16,386 bases of DNA from the NCBI GenBank assembly GCA_020201415.1, contig JAIVGW010000227.1, positions 8,461 to 24,846 of the forward strand, written 5' to 3'. Under the pieces are notes generated by a model. The model made no database searches, was not told the DNA's origin, and saw only the letters and a program-made list of their open reading frames with translations. The number at the start of each line of letters is the position of its first letter. Position 1 is the first letter of the stretch. The translations under genes were made by a program, and so were the position numbers. This stretch comes from Lentisphaerota bacterium. Its GTDB lineage: Bacteria; Verrucomicrobiota; Kiritimatiellia; JAAZAB01. Shown one piece after another: positions 13,169 through 16,386 of the stretch.

Positions 13169-14807
13169 ATGACAGCTCCTACAAAAAATCAGCAACTGAT
13201 CGCCTGGGTTCAGGAAATGGCCGACCTGTGCCAACCGAAGAACATCCACTGGTGCGACGGTTCCGAAGAAGAAAACACCCGCCTATGCGAAGCCATGGTC
13301 GAGTCCGGCTCGTTTGTCAAGTTGGACCAGGACAAACGCCCCGGCTGTTACCTTGTGCGTTCGCACCCCAGCGATGTCGCCCGGGTGGAAGACCGCACTT
13401 ACATCTGTTCCGCCAGCAAGGAAGAAGCCGGTCCGACGAACAACTGGGCCGATCCTGAAGAAATGCGGACCAAATTGCGCGGCAAGTATAAAGGCTGCAT
13501 GGCCGGCCGTACCATGTACGTGATCCCCTTTGCCATGGGACCGCTGGGCTCGCCTGCCTGCAAAATCGGTATTGAAATTACCGATTCGGCTTATGTTGTG
13601 GTCAACATGCGCATCATGACCCGCATGGGCCAGGCCGTGCTGGACAGCCTCGGCGCCGACGGCAAATTCATCCGTTGTCTGCACTCGGTGGGCGCACCGC
13701 TCAAGCCCGGCCAGGCCGACGTGCCCTGGCCCTGCGAGCCCGATCCGGCCAACAAATACATTGTCCATTTTCCCGACGAGCCCGCCATCTGGTCCTACGG
13801 TTCAGGTTACGGCGGCAATGCGCTGCTGGGCAAGAAATGCCTGGCTTTGCGCATCGCGTCGGTTGTGGCGCGCCGGGAAGGCTGGCTGGCCGAGCACATG
13901 CTCATTTTGTGCCTGACCTCGCCGGAAGGTAAAAATCATTATGTGGCGGCGGCTTTCCCCAGCGCCTGCGGCAAGACCAATCTGGCCATGATGCAGCCGA
14001 GTCTGCCGGGCTGGAGCGTGCGTTGCGTCGGCGATGATATCGCCTGGTTGCGCATCGGTGATGATGGCCGACTGTATGCCGTGAATCCCGAAACCGGATT
14101 CTTCGGCGTGGCGCCGGGCACATCCAAGGAGTCCAACCCCAACGCCATGGCCACAATCGAACGCAACACAATTTTCACCAACGTGTTGCAGACCCCGGAC
14201 GGCGATGTCTGGTGGGAGGAGATGGGAGTGCCGCCCCCGGCCACCGGCATCGACTGGCAGGGTCAGGAATGGACCCCCGATTGCGGACGTAAAGGATCGC
14301 ATCCCAACGCGCGTTTTACCGCGCCGGCCGCGCAATGCCCCGTGATCGACCCCGAATGGCAGAACCCCGCCGGTGTGCCCATCTCGGCCATCCTGTTCGG
14401 CGGCCGGCGCGCTTCCACGGTGCCGCTGGTGGCTGAATCGTTCAATTGGGAACACGGCGTCTTCATGGGCGCTTCCGCCGGATCGGAAACCACGGCGGCG
14501 GCGTTGCATCAGGCCGGCGTCCTGCGGCCGGGTGCTCAAGTGGATCTGCGAGCGCGTGGAAGGAACGGGCAAGGCCGTCTCCTCGCCCATCGGCATGATC
14601 CCGGCCCCGGGCGCGCTGGATATGAAAGGGCTCGACATCAGCAAGGAAGACCTGGCCGAACTGTTGCGGGTGGATTCGGCCAGCTGGCTGGCTGAAGTTA
14701 AAGACGCCGCCGAATATTTCGGCAAATACGGCGACCGGCTGCCTCCGGCCATGCAGCATGAACTGCAGGCGCTGCAACAGCGCCTGGCGGATGCCGCCAA
14801 AGCCTGA
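13169..14807 (+). pseudogene. pckG: GTP-type phosphoenolpyruvate carboxykinase with internal deletion and frameshift
   Basis: PckG converts oxaloacetate and GTP to PEP, CO2 and GDP. Start ATG 13169 has AAAGGA at 13158-13163. The first part is well kept: SGYGGNALLGKKCLALRIAS for substrate binding, the P-loop PSACGKTN (264-271), VGDDIAW for metal, and FMGASAGSETTAAA. Then, at 14520-14531, the frame changes: up to about GVLR the protein is in one frame, and from RVLKWICERVEGTGKAV to the end (14807, TGA) it is in another. In full enzymes about 55-60 residues lie between these points, including the RDP/FGYN segment and the FPGFGEN-type loop whose phenylalanines hold guanine. The deletion is therefore not a multiple of three and destroys the nucleotide site. 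As it stands the frame ends at 14695 with unrelated residues. Assembly error is possible. Confidence 0.93.
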
Positions 14808-14839
14808 ACCCGTTAGCAATGTTATCCTATCCTAACCTA

Positions 14840-14865
14840 CCCGGGCGCGCACAGGCGCGCCCGGG
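14840..14865 (+). terminator. GC-rich hairpin after pckG
   Basis: CCCGGGCGCGC (14840-14850) and GCGCGCCCGGG (14855-14865) form a perfect 11-base-pair stem with loop ACAG, 33 bases after the pckG stop. There is no T run, so termination is likely but would be of the T-less kind, or the hairpin protects the mRNA 3' end. Confidence 0.55.
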
Positions 14866-14884
14866 CTGATCCTGCACATCGGTA

Positions 14885-14898
14885 CGCCCTGCAGGGCG
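14885..14898. repeat. 14-base perfect palindrome next to the MFS gene's ribosome binding site
   Basis: CGCCCTGCAGGGCG is a perfect palindrome two bases before the GAGGAG of the transporter gene. It may be an operator half-turn site or simply GC-rich chance. It lies in the short gap between the terminator-like hairpin and the gene, where the transporter's own control region would be expected; I see no clear -35/-10 pair there. Confidence 0.3.
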
Positions 14899-14912
14899 CG
14901 GAGGAGATGACA

Positions 14913-16076
14913 ATGCCGCGCTGGATTCCAAAGCCGACCGTACGCCTGAAACGCCTGTTGCTGCTGCCGGCCATTGTGGTCATGCAGACCTGTCTGGGCG
15001 GCGTCTATGCCTGGAGCGCCATGGCGCCGCCATTGCAGGCCAGCTTCGGCTTCTCGGCCGGCCAGACGCAACTGATTTTCGGACTGACCATTGCCACTTT
15101 CACCGGGGTCATGGTATATGCCGGCCGCCTGCTGGGCACGCACGGTCCACGGCGCCTGGCCCTGCTGGGCGGCCTGTTGTTCGGCGCCGGTCATCTGATG
15201 GCCGCCGCTTCCCAAGGCCGGTTCCTCTGGCTGATGGCCGGCTTCAGCCTGCTGGGCGGCACGGGCATCGGCCTGTGCTATGTGTCCGCATTGACCACCG
15301 GCGTCCAGTGGTTCCCCCGCCACAAGGGCCTGGTAACGGGCGTGGCGGTTGCCGGCTTCGGCGCCGGCGCGGTCCTGCTCTCGGCCCTGATTACCGGCCT
15401 GCTGGCAGCCGGATGGACGGTTTTACAGGTGATTGGCGCCATCGGCTGGGGCTACGGCGTCATCATCTGCCTGGCCGCCATATGCCTGTTCCAGCATAAC
15501 AATTCCTGCGCCGCCGCGGCATCTGACATCACAATCTGGCGCGACCCGCTCTTCCGCGGCCTGGCGACCGGGATGTTCTGCGGCACTTTCGCCGGACTGC
15601 TGATCATCGGCAATCTCAAGCCGATAGGACTGGACAACGGATTGAGCCAGGCAACCGCCACTGCCGCCATCGGTTTTTTTGCCGTCGGCAATGCCATCGG
15701 TCGCATATCCTGGGGCTGGCTGGCCGACCGCCTGGGCTATGCCAGCATCGTCATTTCCCTGCTGTTCCTGGCGGTCTCGCTGATGCTTTTGACCTCAATC
15801 TCGTTTACTGCCGGCGCATTTCTGGTGGGACTGGGCTTCGGCGCCTGCTTTGTGGTCTATGCCACTCAGGTGGCAGCGCACTATGGCCCCGCCCACATTG
15901 CTGAAATTTACCCTTTGATCTTCCTGGCTTACGGCGCCGCCGGTATCACCGGACCGACGCTGGGCGGCCTGTTGTATGACCTGACTCAAACCTATACCTG
16001 GGCGATTACACTCGGAACGGCAGTAGCTTTGATCGGCACCTGGCAGACATGGCGCGTCCGTACAAACCGCGGGTGA
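14913..16076 (+). CDS. MFS transporter, OxlT (oxalate/formate antiporter)-like
   Basis: A 387-residue protein with twelve likely membrane segments. The N terminus is basic (PRWIPKPTVRLKR), then the first helix LLLLPAIVVMQTCLGGVYAW leads to the family pattern YAWSAMAPPLQASFGFS and QTQLIFGLTIATFTGVMVYAGR. Other typical pieces are GTGIGLCYVSALTTGVQWFP with RHKGLVTGVAVAGFGAGA, and ADRLGYA in the loop before helix 9. This is the OxlT branch of the major facilitator superfamily, which exchanges carboxylates such as oxalate/formate or related acids. Many relatives have unknown substrate. Proximity to PEP carboxykinase fits carboxylate metabolism but proves nothing. GAGGAG (14901-14906) abuts ATG 14907 but is 6 bases from ATG 14913, so I place the start at 14913. 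Confidence 0.88.
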   Translation: MPRWIPKPTVRLKRLLLLPAIVVMQTCLGGVYAWSAMAPPLQASFGFSAGQTQLIFGLTIATFTGVMVYAGRLLGTHGPRRLALLGGLLFGAGHLMAAASQGRFLWLMAGFSLLGGTGIGLCYVSALTTGVQWFPRHKGLVTGVAVAGFGAGAVLLSALITGLLAAGWTVLQVIGAIGWGYGVIICLAAICLFQHNNSCAAAASDITIWRDPLFRGLATGMFCGTFAGLLIIGNLKPIGLDNGLSQATATAAIGFFAVGNAIGRISWGWLADRLGYASIVISLLFLAVSLMLLTSISFTAGAFLVGLGFGACFVVYATQVAAHYGPAHIAEIYPLIFLAYGAAGITGPTLGGLLYDLTQTYTWAITLGTAVALIGTWQTWRVRTNRG

Positions 16077-16219
16077 TTGCAAAAACCGGAGACATGCGCG
16101 ACCGCGCCACTCATCCGGACGGCAGGCACCGCCTTGCCCCGACACCACCCTGTTGCTCGCAGGCATCCGGTACTATCGGTCGATTTTCCCGTATCAATAT
16201 AACCCACAGGGAGGTCCAA

Positions 16220-16333
16220 ATGAAGCGCAGTCGCGATATTGCATACCATCACCAATGCGTCCCCAACGTCACCGCCCCCACAACCTTCCGCATTTCCAGA
16301 CGCTGGCTGCATTTTACATTTGGCAAACCATGA
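16220..16333 (+). CDS. 37-residue small ORF coupled to the next gene
   Basis: ATG 16220 follows AGGGAGG (16208-16214) with 5 bases spacing, one of the best ribosome binding sites in the window. The frame ends at TGA 16331-16333, overlapping the ATG of the glycosyltransferase gene in ATGA. The product is basic with several aromatic residues (RRWLHFTFGKP at the end), has no membrane segment, and I do not recognise it. It may be a real small protein or leader that delivers ribosomes to the downstream start. Alternatively it could be the damaged 5' end of the next gene. Confidence 0.4.
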   Translation: MKRSRDIAYHHQCVPNVTAPTTFRISRRWLHFTFGKP

Positions 16334-16386
16334 AAAAAACCATGATCAGCATAATCCTCCCCGCCTTGAACGAAGAAAACATAATC
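16330..16386 (+). CDS. Family 2 glycosyltransferase (DPM1/GtrB-like), N-terminal end only
   Basis: Nineteen codons are visible before the window ends. They read basic residues, then ISIILPALNEENI, the first strand and nucleotide-binding turn of GT-A family 2 enzymes; P-A-L-N-E-E-N is typical of polyprenyl-phosphate sugar synthases. Such an enzyme makes the lipid-linked donor that GT-C transferases, such as the one at 6908-8491, use. ATG 16330 overlaps the stop of the small ORF; ATG 16342 is a possible later start with no better ribosome site. Confidence 0.75.
   Translation, partial: MKKTMISIILPALNEENII

Noticed and set aside
13802..14800. A 332-codon minus-strand frame opposite pckG
   Set aside because: Mirror frame of a conserved gene; no motif, no ribosome site, and the opposing strand shows unmistakable PEPCK sequence.
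16175..16203. Promoter with TATAAC at 16198-16203 before the small ORF
   Set aside because: No acceptable -35 at normal spacing, and the transcript would start on top of the ribosome binding site.

Overview
The window looks like one contig from a GC-rich bacterium (roughly 60% G+C by eye). Genes use Shine-Dalgarno starts and sit in tight, often ATGA-overlapping runs. A GTP-type PEP carboxykinase, an ATP-cone nucleoside kinase, a SlyD-like FKBP and a YchF-type protein together suggest a Gram-negative anaerobe or heterotroph, possibly in the Verrucomicrobia/Kiritimatiellota/Lentisphaerota group. That assignment is inference: there is no rRNA gene or other decisive marker here. I see no CRISPR array, tRNA, rRNA, transposase or phage gene.

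Layout. 1-363: C-terminal end of a family 4 glycosyltransferase. 566-2468, plus strand: SlyD-like FKBP isomerase, an unrecognised exported protein, and a membrane-anchored DUF4230-like protein. 2534-2815, minus strand: small hypothetical protein. From a good sigma70-type promoter at 2945-2973 runs a six-gene plus-strand cluster to 9186: hisB, hisA, an M16 zinc peptidase, an AsmA-like protein, a GT-C membrane glycosyltransferase, and a YchF-family protein that lacks its P-loop GTPase core. 9187-10086 holds no intact conventional gene: an HU-like fragment runs into a PAS-domain frame that is cut by a stop codon while the frame stays open behind it. ribE (riboflavin synthase) follows and meets, stop codon on stop codon, a minus-strand pair made of a short asparaginase and an ATP-cone/uridine-kinase-like protein.

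From 12850 a 319-base non-coding interval separates asparaginase from pckG. It contains a dyad over a consensus -35 box, a promoter, a structured leader of about 155 nt, and a strong intrinsic terminator only 27 bases before the pckG start codon. This is a textbook layout for a riboswitch or attenuator, or else for a small RNA gene. I could not match it to a known class. pckG itself has lost about 55-60 codons, including the guanine-binding region, and changes frame at the join. An OxlT-like MFS transporter, a 37-codon ORF with a very strong ribosome binding site, and the first codons of a family 2 glycosyltransferase close the window.

The two observations most worth pursuing are the pckG leader RNA and the internal deletions that remove nucleotide-binding parts of YchF and PckG. 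The deletions may be biology (gene decay or domain loss) or assembly error; read mapping would separate these.
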